From assembly GCF_051304405.1 (NCBI RefSeq), contig NZ_JBPPGG010000001.1, positions 930,001 to 994,000 on the forward strand: a DNA stretch of 64,000 nucleotides. The letters are read 5' to 3'. The notes under the pieces were generated by a model. It was not told where the DNA came from. It did not search any database and was given only the letters and a program-made list of their open reading frames with translations. Below are positions 26,899 through 37,734 of the stretch, piece after piece. Source of the DNA: Pedomonas sp051304405. GTDB lineage: Bacteria; Pseudomonadota; Alphaproteobacteria; Sphingomonadales; Sphingomonadaceae. Each line of letters starts with the position of its first letter. The first letter of the stretch is position 1. The position numbers were made by a program, and so were the translations under genes.

Positions 26899-28488
26899 TC
26901 AGGCTGCGAAGTAGCGGTCGTAGGCAGGCAAGGTGAGGAATTCCGGGCATTCCTCGGCGAAGATCATCTCCCGCATCAGTTCGGCGGCGTCGAGGAAGCG
27001 GCCGGAGGCGAAGAAGTTGTCGCCCACCGCCTGTCGCCAGCCGTCGAGCTGCTGTTCGATCACGGTTTCGATGAGGGCGTCGTCCACCAGTTCGCCGCTG
27101 TCGAGGCGGGTTCTGGTCTTGCGCCATTGCCAGACCTGGGTGCGGCTGATCTCGGCGGTGGCGGCGTCCTCCATCAGGTTGTGGAGCGGGGCCGCGCCCT
27201 GGCCTCGCAGCCAGGAGGCGATGTAGCCCAGCCCCACGTTGATGTTCATGGCGAGGCCTTGCAGCGTCTTGGGCCCTTCGGAGGGCGTCAGCAGGTCAGC
27301 CGCTGTCACGTTCACGTCCGGGATCTTCGCCAGCTGGTTGGGGCCGGGCATGATGCGGTCGAACACCTCCATCGCCACCGGCACGAGGCCGGGGTGGGCG
27401 ACCCAGGTGCCGTCGTGGCCGTCCGTCGCCTCGCGTTCCTTGTCCTTGCGCACCTGCTCGAAGGCCGCCGCGTTCTTCGCCTCGTCGTTCTTCACGGGGA
27501 TGAAGGCGGACATGCCGCCCATGGCGTAGGCCCCGTGCAGGTGGCAGGTGCGGATGGTGTGCAGCGAGTAGTTGCGCATGAACGGCACGGTCATGGTGAC
27601 GGCGGCGCGGTCCGGCAGCACGGCGGCCGGGTCAGTGCGCTGGCGCTTGATGTAGCTGAAGATGTAGTCCCACCGGCCGCAGTTGAGCGCGACGATGTGC
27701 TCGCGCAGCTCCCACAGGATTTCTTCCGTCTGGAAGGCGGCGGGCAGGGTTTCGATGAGCACGGTCGCCTTGATGGTGCCGGCCGGCAGGCCGAGCGCGG
27801 ACTGGGCGTGGATGAACACGTCGTTCCACAGCCGCGCTTCCAGATAGTGTTCGAGCTTGGGCAGGTAGAAGTAGGGGCCGGAGCCCTTGGCCAGCAGCGC
27901 CCGGGCGTTGTGAAAGAAGTAGAGGCCGAAGTCGAACAGCGCGCCGGCGATGGGCTCCCCGTCCACGTAGACGTGTTTCTCGAGGAGGTGCCAGCCGCGC
28001 GGGCGGGCGATGAGGGTCGCCGTTTCCGTGTTGAGCCGGTATTCCTTGCCGGAGTTCTCGTCCGTCAGCTGGATGGTGCCGTTGACCGCGTCGCGCAGGT
28101 TGATCTGGCCCTCCACCATGATCTCCCACGCCGGGGTCGAGGCATCCTCGAAGCAGGCCATGTAGCACTTCGCGCCCGAGTTCAGCGCGTTGATGACCAT
28201 CTTGCGGTCCACCGGCCCGGTGATTTCCACCCGGCGGTCGGTGAGATCGGCGGGAATGGCCCCGATCTTCCAGGGCGCGCCGCGCACGGCGGCGGTCTCC
28301 GGCAGGAAGCCGAGCTTCTCGCCCGCGTCCAGCCGCTGCTGCAGGGCGGCGCGGGCGGCGAGCCGCTCCCGGCGCGTCGCTTCGAACCGGCGGTGCAGAC
28401 CGGCGAGGAAGGCGACGGCCTCGTCCGTCAGGATGGTTTCATAGCCCGGTTTCATGGGGCCGGTGATCTGGACGCCTGGCACGGACAT
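26899..28488 (-). CDS. aceB: Malate synthase A
   Basis: Condenses glyoxylate with acetyl-CoA to malate, the second step of the glyoxylate shunt. The 529-residue length fits the A-type enzyme (E. coli AceB 533) rather than the 720-residue G type. Recognisable segments are CYMACFEDASTPAWEIMVEG, RPRGWHLLEKHVYVDG, ATVLIETLPAAFQTEEIL and YIASWLRGQGAAPLHNLMED, which carry the acetyl-CoA and Mg/glyoxylate site residues. ATG 28488 follows a strong AAGGAGG. It lies 62 bp downstream of the ScfR-like regulator on the same strand, and across it from aceA. Confidence 0.96.
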   Translation of the reverse strand: MSVPGVQITGPMKPGYETILTDEAVAFLAGLHRRFEATRRERLAARAALQQRLDAGEKLGFLPETAAVRGAPWKIGAIPADLTDRRVEITGPVDRKMVINALNSGAKCYMACFEDASTPAWEIMVEGQINLRDAVNGTIQLTDENSGKEYRLNTETATLIARPRGWHLLEKHVYVDGEPIAGALFDFGLYFFHNARALLAKGSGPYFYLPKLEHYLEARLWNDVFIHAQSALGLPAGTIKATVLIETLPAAFQTEEILWELREHIVALNCGRWDYIFSYIKRQRTDPAAVLPDRAAVTMTVPFMRNYSLHTIRTCHLHGAYAMGGMSAFIPVKNDEAKNAAAFEQVRKDKEREATDGHDGTWVAHPGLVPVAMEVFDRIMPGPNQLAKIPDVNVTAADLLTPSEGPKTLQGLAMNINVGLGYIASWLRGQGAAPLHNLMEDAATAEISRTQVWQWRKTRTRLDSGELVDDALIETVIEQQLDGWRQAVGDNFFASGRFLDAAELMREMIFAEECPEFLTLPAYDRYFAA

Positions 28489-28550
28489 CAAAGCCTCCTT
28501 CTTCTTCCGTACATGGTCTGGTGACGGCGCCCCCCGATCGGCGATCAGCG

Positions 28551-30017
28551 TCAGCGGGGCAGGGGCGCCGGCATTCCGGGTTCGGCGAAGCGATAGGGGG
28601 TCGCGCCCCGCGATCGCTCGTCGATGATGAGGGTTCTGGACAGCGGCGGCTGGCTGCGCTGGCGGCAGGCTTCGCGCTCGCACAGGGCGCAGTTGACGCC
28701 GATGGGCGTGGCGTTGGGGTTATCGAGGTCGATCCCCCGGCTGTAGACCAGCTGGCGGGCGTATTTCAGCTCGCAGCCGAGGCCGATGGCGAACTGGGGC
28801 TCGATGTTGCCCCAGCCGTTCACGTGGGTGCGCACCGTGCGGGCGATGGAGAAGTAGCGGGTGCCGTCGGGCATCTCCACCACTTCGGTGAGGATCTGGC
28901 CCGGCGCGCGGAAGGTGGCGTGCAGCGACCACAGCGGGCAGGTGCCGCCGAACTTGGAGAAGTGGAACCGCCCCGCCGAGTAGCGCTTGGAGACGTTGCC
29001 CGCCTGGTCCACCCGGATGAGGAAGAACGGCACGCCGCGCGCGCCCGGGCGCTGGAGGGTGGTGAGGCGGTGGCACACCTGCTCGTAGCTGGTGCCGAAG
29101 CGGGCGCACAGCAGGGTCAGGTCGTAGTTCAGCTGCTCCGCCGCCGCGAGGAAGCGCCCGTAGGGCATCATCACCGCCGCCGCGAAGTAGTTGGCGAGGT
29201 TCACCCGCAGCAGTTGCTGGGCGGGGCCGTCCTCCAGCCCGGCCCCGGCGATGATCCGGTCCATGTCCTGCCGCGCCTCGGCGTAGGCCAGCTGGTAGGC
29301 GGCGTGGAACGCCCGGCTGGCGGGCTCCAGCAGCTCGGAGAGCTGGAGCTGGCGGCGGTGGTAGTCATACCGGCGCAGCGACTCGGGGAGCACGTCCACC
29401 GGCAGGATCCGCACGCTGATGCCGTGCTTGGTCCGCAGCCGGTCCCGCAGCGCCGCGAACAGGTCCTCGCTGTGGAGGCGCAGCTCCTCGGCGATGGCCT
29501 CCGCCTTCTCGTCCAGCTCGGGGAAGTGGTTGCGCCGCTCCTGGATGATGTCGCGCACCCGCTCCAGCGGCCCGGCCGCATCCGCCTGGCCGCGCCCGTC
29601 CGATCCCGCGCCGCCCGCATCCGCCACCGCCGCGTCGGCGCGGTCGCGGTAGAGGCCGTAGAGGCGGGTGAGCGCCTGCGCCATGGCGGGGAAGCTCTGC
29701 ACGAAGTCGCTCACCTCGTTGCGGCTCACCTCCAGATTGCGGAACAGCCCGTCCGCCAGCACCTCGCCCACGTCCGCGAGGGTGCGGTCGTCCGCGTCGC
29801 CGGTGAGCTGGCGCAGGTCCAGATTGAACACCTCCGCCAGCCGCAGCAGGAACTGGGCGGTCAGGGGCCGCTGGTTGCGCTCGATCAGGTTCAGGTAGCT
29901 GACCGAGACCCCCAGCTCTTCCGCCATGCGGCTTTGGGTGAGGCCGAGCTGGGCGCGCAGCCGCCGCAGGCGCGGGCCAGCAAAGAGTTTTCGTTCCGTT
30001 GAGACCGCCAGTGCCAT
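28551..30017 (-). CDS. XRE-family short-chain-fatty-acid regulator (ScfR/RamB-like)
   Basis: A 488-residue transcription regulator. An N-terminal XRE helix-turn-helix lies at about 13-70 (LGLTQSRMAEELGVSVSYLNLIERNQ, abbreviated here by its first and last parts). A low-complexity Ala/Gly/Asp linker follows near 125-150, then an IrrE/ImmA-like domain without HExxH, and a C-terminal DUF2083-type domain with the cysteine cluster CALCEREAC. Family members (RamB, ScfR) sense acyl-CoA status and control glyoxylate-shunt, acetate or propionate genes. Divergent from aceA and upstream of aceB, so it is very likely their regulator. ATG 30017 is chosen: family N-terminus starts there. Confidence 0.88.
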   Translation of the reverse strand: MALAVSTERKLFAGPRLRRLRAQLGLTQSRMAEELGVSVSYLNLIERNQRPLTAQFLLRLAEVFNLDLRQLTGDADDRTLADVGEVLADGLFRNLEVSRNEVSDFVQSFPAMAQALTRLYGLYRDRADAAVADAGGAGSDGRGQADAAGPLERVRDIIQERRNHFPELDEKAEAIAEELRLHSEDLFAALRDRLRTKHGISVRILPVDVLPESLRRYDYHRRQLQLSELLEPASRAFHAAYQLAYAEARQDMDRIIAGAGLEDGPAQQLLRVNLANYFAAAVMMPYGRFLAAAEQLNYDLTLLCARFGTSYEQVCHRLTTLQRPGARGVPFFLIRVDQAGNVSKRYSAGRFHFSKFGGTCPLWSLHATFRAPGQILTEVVEMPDGTRYFSIARTVRTHVNGWGNIEPQFAIGLGCELKYARQLVYSRGIDLDNPNATPIGVNCALCEREACRQRSQPPLSRTLIIDERSRGATPYRFAEPGMPAPLPR

Positions 30018-30033
30018 TTTACAAATCTTTACA
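30017..30033. promoter_or_regulatory. Candidate ScfR-like operator, regulator-proximal
   Basis: TTTTACAAATCTTTACA sits directly against the start codon of the ScfR-like regulator. It matches 13 of 17 positions of the aceA-proximal copy at 30218-30234. Both consist of paired TTTACA-like half-sites; RamB-type proteins are known to bind AT-rich, TTTGCA-like sites. Position suggests autoregulation. Confidence 0.5.
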
Positions 30034-30217
30034 GTTTGACCAATTGAACTCACGCTCGTGAATACAAGGTCACACTTTTCGGCGACCCATCTGCTTGTAA
30101 TTCGATACAGACTCACGCAAACCAAGGCAAGAACTTGTTTGACAGGCACACAAACATCAGCCCCGGCGCTGAGGAAGTCTGTCAAAGACTCGACGCGCAA
30201 CTTGGGTCGAAAGCCTA

Positions 30218-30234
30218 TTTTGTAAAAATTTACA
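30218..30234. promoter_or_regulatory. Candidate ScfR-like operator, aceA-proximal
   Basis: TTTTGTAAAAATTTACA, 21 bp before the aceA start codon, same orientation and 13/17 identical to the site at 30017-30033. The overlap with the expected aceA leader suggests repression, or activation in the case of a distal promoter. Confidence 0.5.
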
Positions 30235-30255
30235 CACGCAGGGAAGGGACGCAAC

Positions 30256-31545
30256 ATGACTGCTACCAGCTTCGAGGAACTGGTCCCCTCGGCCCCGAAG
30301 GGCCGGTTTGACGGCATCAAGCGCAACTACACGCCCGCCGATGCGGAGCGGCTGCGCGGCTCGGTGCGGATTGCCCACACCCTGGCCGAGCGCACCTCGG
30401 TCAAGCTGTGGGAGCTGCTGCACACCGAGGATTACATCAACGCGCTGGGCGCCCTCTCCGGCAACCAGGCGATGCAGATGGTGCGCGCAGGGCTGAAGGC
30501 CATCTACCTCTCCGGCTGGCAGGTGGCGGCGGACAACAACACCGCCGGCCAGATGTACCCGGACCAGTCGCTCTACCCGGCCAACGCCGCGCCGGAGCTG
30601 GTGCGCCGCATCAACAGGACGCTCCAGCGCGCCGACCAGATCGAGCACGCCGAGGGCGGCGCGAAGCGGGACTGGTTCGCCCCCATCGTGGCCGATGCGG
30701 AAGCGGGCTTCGGCGGCCCGCTCAACGCGCACGAGATCATGAAGGCGTTCATCGAGGCGGGCGCGGCGGGCGTCCACTTCGAGGACCAGCTGGCCTCCGA
30801 GAAGAAGTGCGGCCATCTGGGCGGCAAGGTGCTGATCCCGACCCAGGCGCACATCCGCAACCTGAACGCGGCGCGTCTGGCGGCGGACATCTGCGGCGTG
30901 CCGACCGTGATCATTGCCCGCACCGATGCGGAATCGGCCCGGCTCATCACCTCGGACGTGGACGAGCGCGACCGCGAGTTCCTGACCGGCGAGCGCACGG
31001 CGGAGGGCTTCTTCCGCCTGAAGGAGGGCACCGGCCTCCAGCACTGCATCAAGCGCGGCCTCTCGTTCGCCGAGTACGCGGACCTGCTGTGGTGGGAGAC
31101 CAGCCACCCGAACCTCGATGAGGCGCGCCAGTTCGCCGAGGCGGTGAAGAAGGAATATCCGAACAAGCTGCTGGCCTATAACTGCTCGCCCTCGTTCAAC
31201 TGGGAGGCGAATCTGGACAAGGACACCATCGCGAAGTTCCAGCGCGAGCTGGGCGCGATGGGCTACAAGTTCCAGTTCGTGACGCTGGCGGGCTTCCACA
31301 GCCTCAACCACAGCATGTTCGAGCTGGCCCGCGGCTACCGCGACCGCGGCATGGCGGCCTATTCCGAGCTGCAACAGGCCGAGTTCGCCTCGGAGAAGTA
31401 CGGCTACACCGCCACCCGCCACCAGCGCGAGGTGGGCACCGGCTACTTCGATCAGGTGGCCGTCGCCATCGCGGGCGGCGAATCGTCCACCACGGCACTG
31501 AAAGAGTCGACCGAGGCGGCCCAGTTCAAGCCCGCCGCCGAGTAA
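30256..31545 (+). CDS. aceA: Isocitrate lyase
   Basis: Cleaves isocitrate to glyoxylate and succinate, first step of the glyoxylate shunt. 429 residues, the length of the short bacterial form. The catalytic motif KKCGHLGGK has the nucleophilic cysteine at C185. VADAEAGFGGPLNAHE and VHFEDQLASEKK are the Mg/isocitrate-binding segments, and NCSPSFNW and TLAGFHSLNHS are family signatures. GGGAAGGG ribosome-binding site. Divergent from the ScfR-like regulator, closed by a strong terminator. Confidence 0.97.
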   Translation: MTATSFEELVPSAPKGRFDGIKRNYTPADAERLRGSVRIAHTLAERTSVKLWELLHTEDYINALGALSGNQAMQMVRAGLKAIYLSGWQVAADNNTAGQMYPDQSLYPANAAPELVRRINRTLQRADQIEHAEGGAKRDWFAPIVADAEAGFGGPLNAHEIMKAFIEAGAAGVHFEDQLASEKKCGHLGGKVLIPTQAHIRNLNAARLAADICGVPTVIIARTDAESARLITSDVDERDREFLTGERTAEGFFRLKEGTGLQHCIKRGLSFAEYADLLWWETSHPNLDEARQFAEAVKKEYPNKLLAYNCSPSFNWEANLDKDTIAKFQRELGAMGYKFQFVTLAGFHSLNHSMFELARGYRDRGMAAYSELQQAEFASEKYGYTATRHQREVGTGYFDQVAVAIAGGESSTTALKESTEAAQFKPAAE

Positions 31546-31592
31546 CCGGACACCCCCGACCCCGAAAAGGGCCCTGAAAAGGGACGACAAAG

Positions 31593-31623
31593 CCGGCCGC
31601 GCCCCCGCGCGGCCGGTCTTTTT
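31593..31623 (+). terminator. Rho-independent terminator of aceA
   Basis: A 10-bp perfect GC stem (CCGGCCGCGC / GCGCGGCCGG) with a CCCC loop followed by TCTTTTTC. Confidence 0.93.
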
Positions 31624-31735
31624 CGGGTCTTTTCCCGCCTGTTCCCCCGGTGTCTCGCGCCTGGCGCCTTTGCCTTCCCTCCGAGGCAGCGGTACCCTTT
31701 GTGCAACGCAATAAAAAATCAGGGGGAGCTGCGCG

Positions 31736-32215
31736 ATGGAACGACTGCCCGGCATAACCGCCGACCTGTGCGACGCCCTTGGCGACAGGGCGCTGGTGCT
31801 GGCGCTCGACTGGCGGGACTATGGCGCGCTGCGGCGCTTCTCCGGCCCGGCGGTGACCGTTGCCACCCGCGATGACAACAGCCTTGTGCGCGCCCAGCTC
31901 GAACAGCCGGGCGAGGGGCGGGTGCTGGTGGTGGACAACGGCGGCGGGCGCCGCTGCGCCATGGTGGGCGGCAATCTCGCCGCCCTGGCCGCGCGCAACG
32001 GCTGGGCCGGTGTGGTTGTGTTCGGCGTGGTGCGCGATTCCGTCGAGATGGCCAGCCAGGCCGTGGGCATCAAGGCGCTCGGCACCTGCCCGCGCCCGCC
32101 CCTCAAGCGGGGCGAGGGCACCCTCAACGCCGAGGTGAACATCAACGGCGTCACCATCCGCCCCGGCGACCATGTGGTGGCGGACGAGGACGGCGTGGTG
32201 GTCGTCACCGCCTGA
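31736..32215 (+). CDS. RraA family protein
   Basis: A 159-residue protein of the RraA / 4-hydroxy-4-methyl-2-oxoglutarate aldolase-like fold. It starts ERLPGITADLCDALGD and has ARNGWAGVVVFGVVRDS (the conserved G-x-x-RD region used for metal/substrate binding in the aldolases) and GVTIRPGDHVVADEDGVVVV near the C-terminus. Members either inhibit RNase E or act as aldolases/decarboxylases; sequence alone does not separate the two. Length is as in E. coli RraA (161). Confidence 0.85.
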   Translation: MERLPGITADLCDALGDRALVLALDWRDYGALRRFSGPAVTVATRDDNSLVRAQLEQPGEGRVLVVDNGGGRRCAMVGGNLAALAARNGWAGVVVFGVVRDSVEMASQAVGIKALGTCPRPPLKRGEGTLNAEVNINGVTIRPGDHVVADEDGVVVVTA

Positions 32216-32230
32216 GCGGGCGCGGGGCCC

Positions 32231-32719
32231 TCAGGGAGCCGGAGCCGGAGCCGGGGCCGGGGCAGGCGCCAGCGCGGCGGCCGGGCAGCGCAGCAGCCGC
32301 TTGTCGCTGCCCGCCGAGATCTGGGGCTTGCCGTCCACCGCCGTCTCCAGCGGTTGCAGGGTGTTGGCGTCCAGCGCCAGGTAGCGCTCCTCGAAATGCC
32401 GCCCCGCCAGTTCGTACCGGACGGTGAGCAGCGGCCGGCCGTCCTGCACCTCCTCCTGCCGCCGGGCGTTGGTGACCTCCACCTTGGCCTCGCCGTCCTC
32501 GAACACCTGGATGCGCTGCCCGGCAAAGACGATGGTGTTCTCGTTGCCATAGCAGTTCAGCTCGCTCGCCCAGGCCCAGGTGCCGTCCAGCGCATAGCGC
32601 ACCGGCGCGGGCTCGGGCGTGCGCTCGCAGCCGGCGAGCAGGGCCAGACCGGCAACCGGCAGGGACAACGTCAGGGGCAGGGACGGGAGCAGGGACGAAA
32701 GCCGCCAGTGGACGCGCAC
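32231..32719 (-). CDS. Putative lipoprotein
   Basis: A 162-residue predicted lipoprotein of unknown function. GTG 32719 is the likely start: a GAGG motif lies upstream and it yields a signal VRVHWRLSSLLPSLPLTLSL followed by the lipobox LLAGC. The mature part is one compact domain (GTWAWASELNCYGNENTIVF, RYELAGRHFEERYLAL) with three cysteines, and it ends in an (AP)n tail. Convergent with rraA and divergent from the Rieske gene. No domain family recognised. Confidence 0.7.
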   Translation of the reverse strand: MRVHWRLSSLLPSLPLTLSLPVAGLALLAGCERTPEPAPVRYALDGTWAWASELNCYGNENTIVFAGQRIQVFEDGEAKVEVTNARRQEEVQDGRPLLTVRYELAGRHFEERYLALDANTLQPLETAVDGKPQISAGSDKRLLRCPAAALAPAPAPAPAPAP

Positions 32720-32769
32720 GGAGACAAACCTCGCTTGTTGGGCAGAGAGCCGAACGGTACACCAATGGC

Positions 32770-33126
32770 ATGACCGACCCCAAGCCCGATCACGTCGCAG
32801 AGCCCCCGCCCGTCGCACGGGAGGAACAGATTCCCGAGGGGCGCGCCCTGCCGGTGCCGACCGCCGGGGGTACGGTGCTGCTCTACCGCTGGGAGGGAGA
32901 GATCCGCGCCTTCCGCAACGTCTGCCCCCATGTGGGCACGCCGCTCGATCTGGTGCCAGGCCGGGTGTTCACCACCGATGGGCGGCATCTCATCTGCGCC
33001 ACCCACGGCGCGCTGTTCGACCCGGCGACCGGCCTGTGCACCGCCGGGCCCTGCCGGGGCCGGTCCCTGAAGGCGGTGCCTATTCGGCGGGCTGGCGGGC
33101 AGGTCTGGCTGGAAGCGACTGACTGA
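32770..33126 (+). CDS. Rieske-type [2Fe-2S] protein
   Basis: A 118-residue soluble single Rieske domain. Cluster ligands are C52-P-H54 and C76-A-T-H79, separated by the usual loop. There is no signal peptide or membrane anchor, so it is cytoplasmic, like the small ferredoxin components of oxygenases or the NirD family. No oxygenase or reductase partner is nearby. The 3' end overlaps the convergent EamA gene by 47 bp. Confidence 0.9.
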   Translation: MTDPKPDHVAEPPPVAREEQIPEGRALPVPTAGGTVLLYRWEGEIRAFRNVCPHVGTPLDLVPGRVFTTDGRHLICATHGALFDPATGLCTAGPCRGRSLKAVPIRRAGGQVWLEATD

Positions 33127-34027
33127 GCAGCGCCACCAGGATGAGGGCCGCGCCCACCATCTCCAGCGGCCCCATGATCTCGCCGAAGGCCAGCCAGCCG
33201 ATAAGCGCCGCCAGCACCGGCTGGGAGAGAAGGCCGATGCCGCTGACCGAGGGCGACAGGTGCGCCAGCGCAAAGACGATGAGCCCCTGGCCGATCACCT
33301 GGCCGCCAAGGCCCAGCACCAGCAGCGGCACCCAGCCCTCAAGGGTGGCGGGGGCCAGCGGCTCGGGCGACAGCATCACCACCGGCAGGATGACAAGGGT
33401 GCCCGCGAGCGAGCTGCCCGCCAGCACGGCGGGGGCGGAGAGGGCGGCGCGCGCCTTGCCGATGGAGATGAGGTAGCCGGTGTAGAACACCGCCGCCATC
33501 AGGCACATCAGATCGCCCGTCAGGTGCCGCAGGGAAAGCTCGGCGCTGGCGCCGAACAGGCACAGCGCGCCGGTCACGGCCAGCGCCATGGCCGCCGCCT
33601 GCCGGCGCGTCGGCTTCAGGCTGAGCACGACGATGCCATAGGCCATCATCATGAAGCTGGCCATGTTGCCGAACAGGGAGGCGTTGGCGATGGTGGTGCG
33701 CACGATGCCCAGGTGCCAGACGATGAGGTCCGCCGCGAAGAACAGGCCCGCCACCGCCATGCCGCCCAGCATGGCCCGGGTGAGGGCCGCCGTCGCCGGC
33801 GCGCCGGACGTGCCGGATTCGCCAGCCCCCGAGCCGGCCCCCGAGCCGGCGTTGGAGCCGGGGTTGGACATCAGCCGCGCCAGCAGCAGCAGCGGAAGAA
33901 CGGCAATGGCCAGCCGCCAGAAGGCGGACTGCAACGGGCCGACCGGGGCGAGACGGACCAGCATCGGCGCCAGCGCGAGAATGGCGCTGCCGAGCAGCAA
34001 TGCGGGAAATGCCAGACGTACCGCCAC
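33080..34027 (-). CDS. EamA/DMT-family transporter
   Basis: A 315-residue protein with ten membrane segments in two EamA repeats. It starts at GTG 34027, seven bases after GGAGG, giving VAVRLAFPALLLGSAILALAPMLVR. FFAADLIVWHLGI and the SLSGNM-like TTIANASLFGNMASF segment fit the drug/metabolite transporter superfamily. An unusual cytoplasmic insertion of Gly/Ser/Ala repeats (NPGSNAGSGAGSGAGESG) sits between spans two and three. Substrate unknown. Its C-terminus overlaps the Rieske gene on the other strand. Confidence 0.88.
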   Translation of the reverse strand: MAVRLAFPALLLGSAILALAPMLVRLAPVGPLQSAFWRLAIAVLPLLLLARLMSNPGSNAGSGAGSGAGESGTSGAPATAALTRAMLGGMAVAGLFFAADLIVWHLGIVRTTIANASLFGNMASFMMMAYGIVVLSLKPTRRQAAAMALAVTGALCLFGASAELSLRHLTGDLMCLMAAVFYTGYLISIGKARAALSAPAVLAGSSLAGTLVILPVVMLSPEPLAPATLEGWVPLLVLGLGGQVIGQGLIVFALAHLSPSVSGIGLLSQPVLAALIGWLAFGEIMGPLEMVGAALILVALLSQSLPARPARQPAE

Positions 34028-34209
34028 CTTCGAGCCTCCGGGGACGCAGTGTTGAATTCGGCCCGGACCCCTTGCGGCGGCGCGCATACGGCCGCGCCGC
34101 GCCGGGGAACCTTTCCCCTCATGGCGAGCGGCCCTGCCCGGCGCAAGATCAACCGTTGACGCCCTGTGTTTTTTCGCGGGAAACTGGGGACAGCACTGCG
34201 TTTCAGACT

Positions 34210-34254
34210 ACATCTGAGCGGTTCCACAACAACATCCGAGCGGGTTCCACAACA
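34210..34254. repeat. Tandem 22/23-bp direct repeat upstream of acs
   Basis: Copy 1 at 34210-34231 and copy 2 at 34232-34254, differing by one substitution and one inserted G; shared core TTCCACAACA preceded by GAGCGG. It lies 34 bp before the acs start codon. Possibly a repeated regulator site or a leader element. Confidence 0.75.
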
Positions 34255-34287
34255 GCCTGAGCCGCGCCACGCGGGGGAAGAAAGAGA

Positions 34288-36234
<1,947 letters not shown>

Positions 36235-36304
36235 CGACGGGCCGGAAACCGCGTTCACAAGACACAGACGTGCGTCGCACAGGACACATATCTGCGTCGC
36301 ACAG

Positions 36305-36336
36305 GACCGCCGCCCGCACTCCGGGCGGCGGTCTTC
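36305..36336 (+). terminator. Rho-independent terminator of acs
   Basis: A 12-bp perfect stem (GACCGCCGCCCG / CGGGCGGCGGTC) with a CACTC loop and TTCATTT tail. Just upstream a CGTCGCACAGGAC motif is directly repeated (about 36257-36307). Confidence 0.85.
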
Positions 36337-36540
36337 ATTTGCGTCCGGATTGTCGGAATTTCCTACATTTTAGATATTCATTCTATATTTTTTCGTTTAA
36401 TTCTAATGATGTAATTTTGGTCCGATTCTTGAATCCCTCCCTGCGGGCCGCTGCAGATGCGGTTCGGCTGATCAGGCCTGACAGCCTCTCCCGGCCCGGA
36501 AATGTGGAACACCGAACAGCTGGGGAGGGGAAAATTGAAC

Positions 36541-37707
36541 ATGAAGAAGCTTCTCGTTTCCCTTTGCACTGGAGCAAGCCTTGGTCTTGCCGCCATCGCA
36601 GGCAGTACGGTTGTGTTTACGTCCGAGGCGAACGCAGTTCCACTCAGCGCCGCCAACGCGCGGCTCCTTCTGAAGACGGCGGGACACTATCAGAACGCGC
36701 GTTACATTCCGACCGAGCAGCAGCGCAACGGCACGGTGGTGCTGCAATCGCCCATCCTGGGCACCGATCTGGCCCACTATTGCTCAGGCACTGTGGTCTC
36801 GCCGACCCAGATCGTCACCGCAGCCCACTGCGTGGAAAGCCAGGATCCCCGCAGCCCCGACTATGGCCTCACGGGCACCACCCGCGTCTATCTGGGTGGT
36901 CTCGGCGGCCAGATGATCACGGCCGCGAGCTACGAGATCCACCCGTTTTACTTCGACCCGGAAATCGGCACTCCGAAGTTGGGTGCATTCGCCGCCGGCG
37001 ACATCGCCATCGTCACCCTGAGCGAACCGGTGCCCGCCGGCACGAAGATCTACGGCCTCTACAACGGCGACCCCATCGGCAAGGTGGCCACGCACATCAG
37101 CTATGGCACCACCGGCAACGGTGACGGCACCGAGGAAAGCTTCACCCCCGAGGACAGCCTGACACGGGGCCGCATCGGCCAGAACCTCTACGAGATCGAC
37201 CTGTACAACGCCTTCGAGTTCGGCCTCGAAGGCGCGCATCTGATCTATGACTTCGATGACGGCACACCGGAGCACAACGCCCTGGCCTGGTGGCTGAGCC
37301 CGCTCGAGCGATCTCTTGGCGGCGGTCTCTACGAGGTGATCGTGGATCAGAGCCTGGCGCCGGACCTCGGCTTCGGCCTCGACGAGGTGATGATGGCCCA
37401 CAACGATTCCGGCGGCGGCGCCTTCATCGACGGGTTGCTCGCCGGCGTTCACTCCTTCGGCATCTCTCTGGCCGAACAGTGGTGCGACGGAGACCCCAGG
37501 AACGGTGAATACGTCAACGCGCCCGACATGACCTGCGCTCTCGACTCCTCGTTCGGTGAGCTCGCCGGCGATACCAGCATCGCCTTCTTCTACGACTGGC
37601 TGATGGCCCGGCTGATCTTCCCCGTGGAGATCCCGGCTCCGGCCACGCTCGGCCTGATCGGCTTCGGCCTGCTGGGCCTTGGCCTCGGCCGGCGCCGCCG
37701 CGCCTGA
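36541..37707 (+). CDS. Secreted trypsin-like serine protease with PEP-CTERM-like sorting tail (paralogue 1)
   Basis: A 388-residue exported protein. It has a Sec signal (LLVSLCTGASLGLAAIAGST), then a chymotrypsin-fold catalytic domain: TAAHC with H96, disulfide partner C81, GDIAIVTL with D154, and NDSGGGAF with S290 where canonical proteases have GDSGG. The Asp-to-Ser spacing is longer than in trypsin because of a YDFDDGTPEHNA-containing insertion. The C-terminus IPAPATLGLIGFGLLGLGLG plus RRRRA is a tripartite sorting signal like PEP-CTERM, with PAP in place of PEP. ATG 36541 follows GGGGAGGGG. No exosortase is in the window. Confidence 0.85.
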   Translation: MKKLLVSLCTGASLGLAAIAGSTVVFTSEANAVPLSAANARLLLKTAGHYQNARYIPTEQQRNGTVVLQSPILGTDLAHYCSGTVVSPTQIVTAAHCVESQDPRSPDYGLTGTTRVYLGGLGGQMITAASYEIHPFYFDPEIGTPKLGAFAAGDIAIVTLSEPVPAGTKIYGLYNGDPIGKVATHISYGTTGNGDGTEESFTPEDSLTRGRIGQNLYEIDLYNAFEFGLEGAHLIYDFDDGTPEHNALAWWLSPLERSLGGGLYEVIVDQSLAPDLGFGLDEVMMAHNDSGGGAFIDGLLAGVHSFGISLAEQWCDGDPRNGEYVNAPDMTCALDSSFGELAGDTSIAFFYDWLMARLIFPVEIPAPATLGLIGFGLLGLGLGRRRRA

Positions 37708-37734
37708 CCGGCGTTTCCCCTGTTGCGTCTTGCC

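Noticed and set aside
30018..30326. Possible N-terminal extension of the ScfR-like regulator
   Set aside because: It would cover the aceA start and both candidate operators, and the XRE domain starts just after the chosen ATG.
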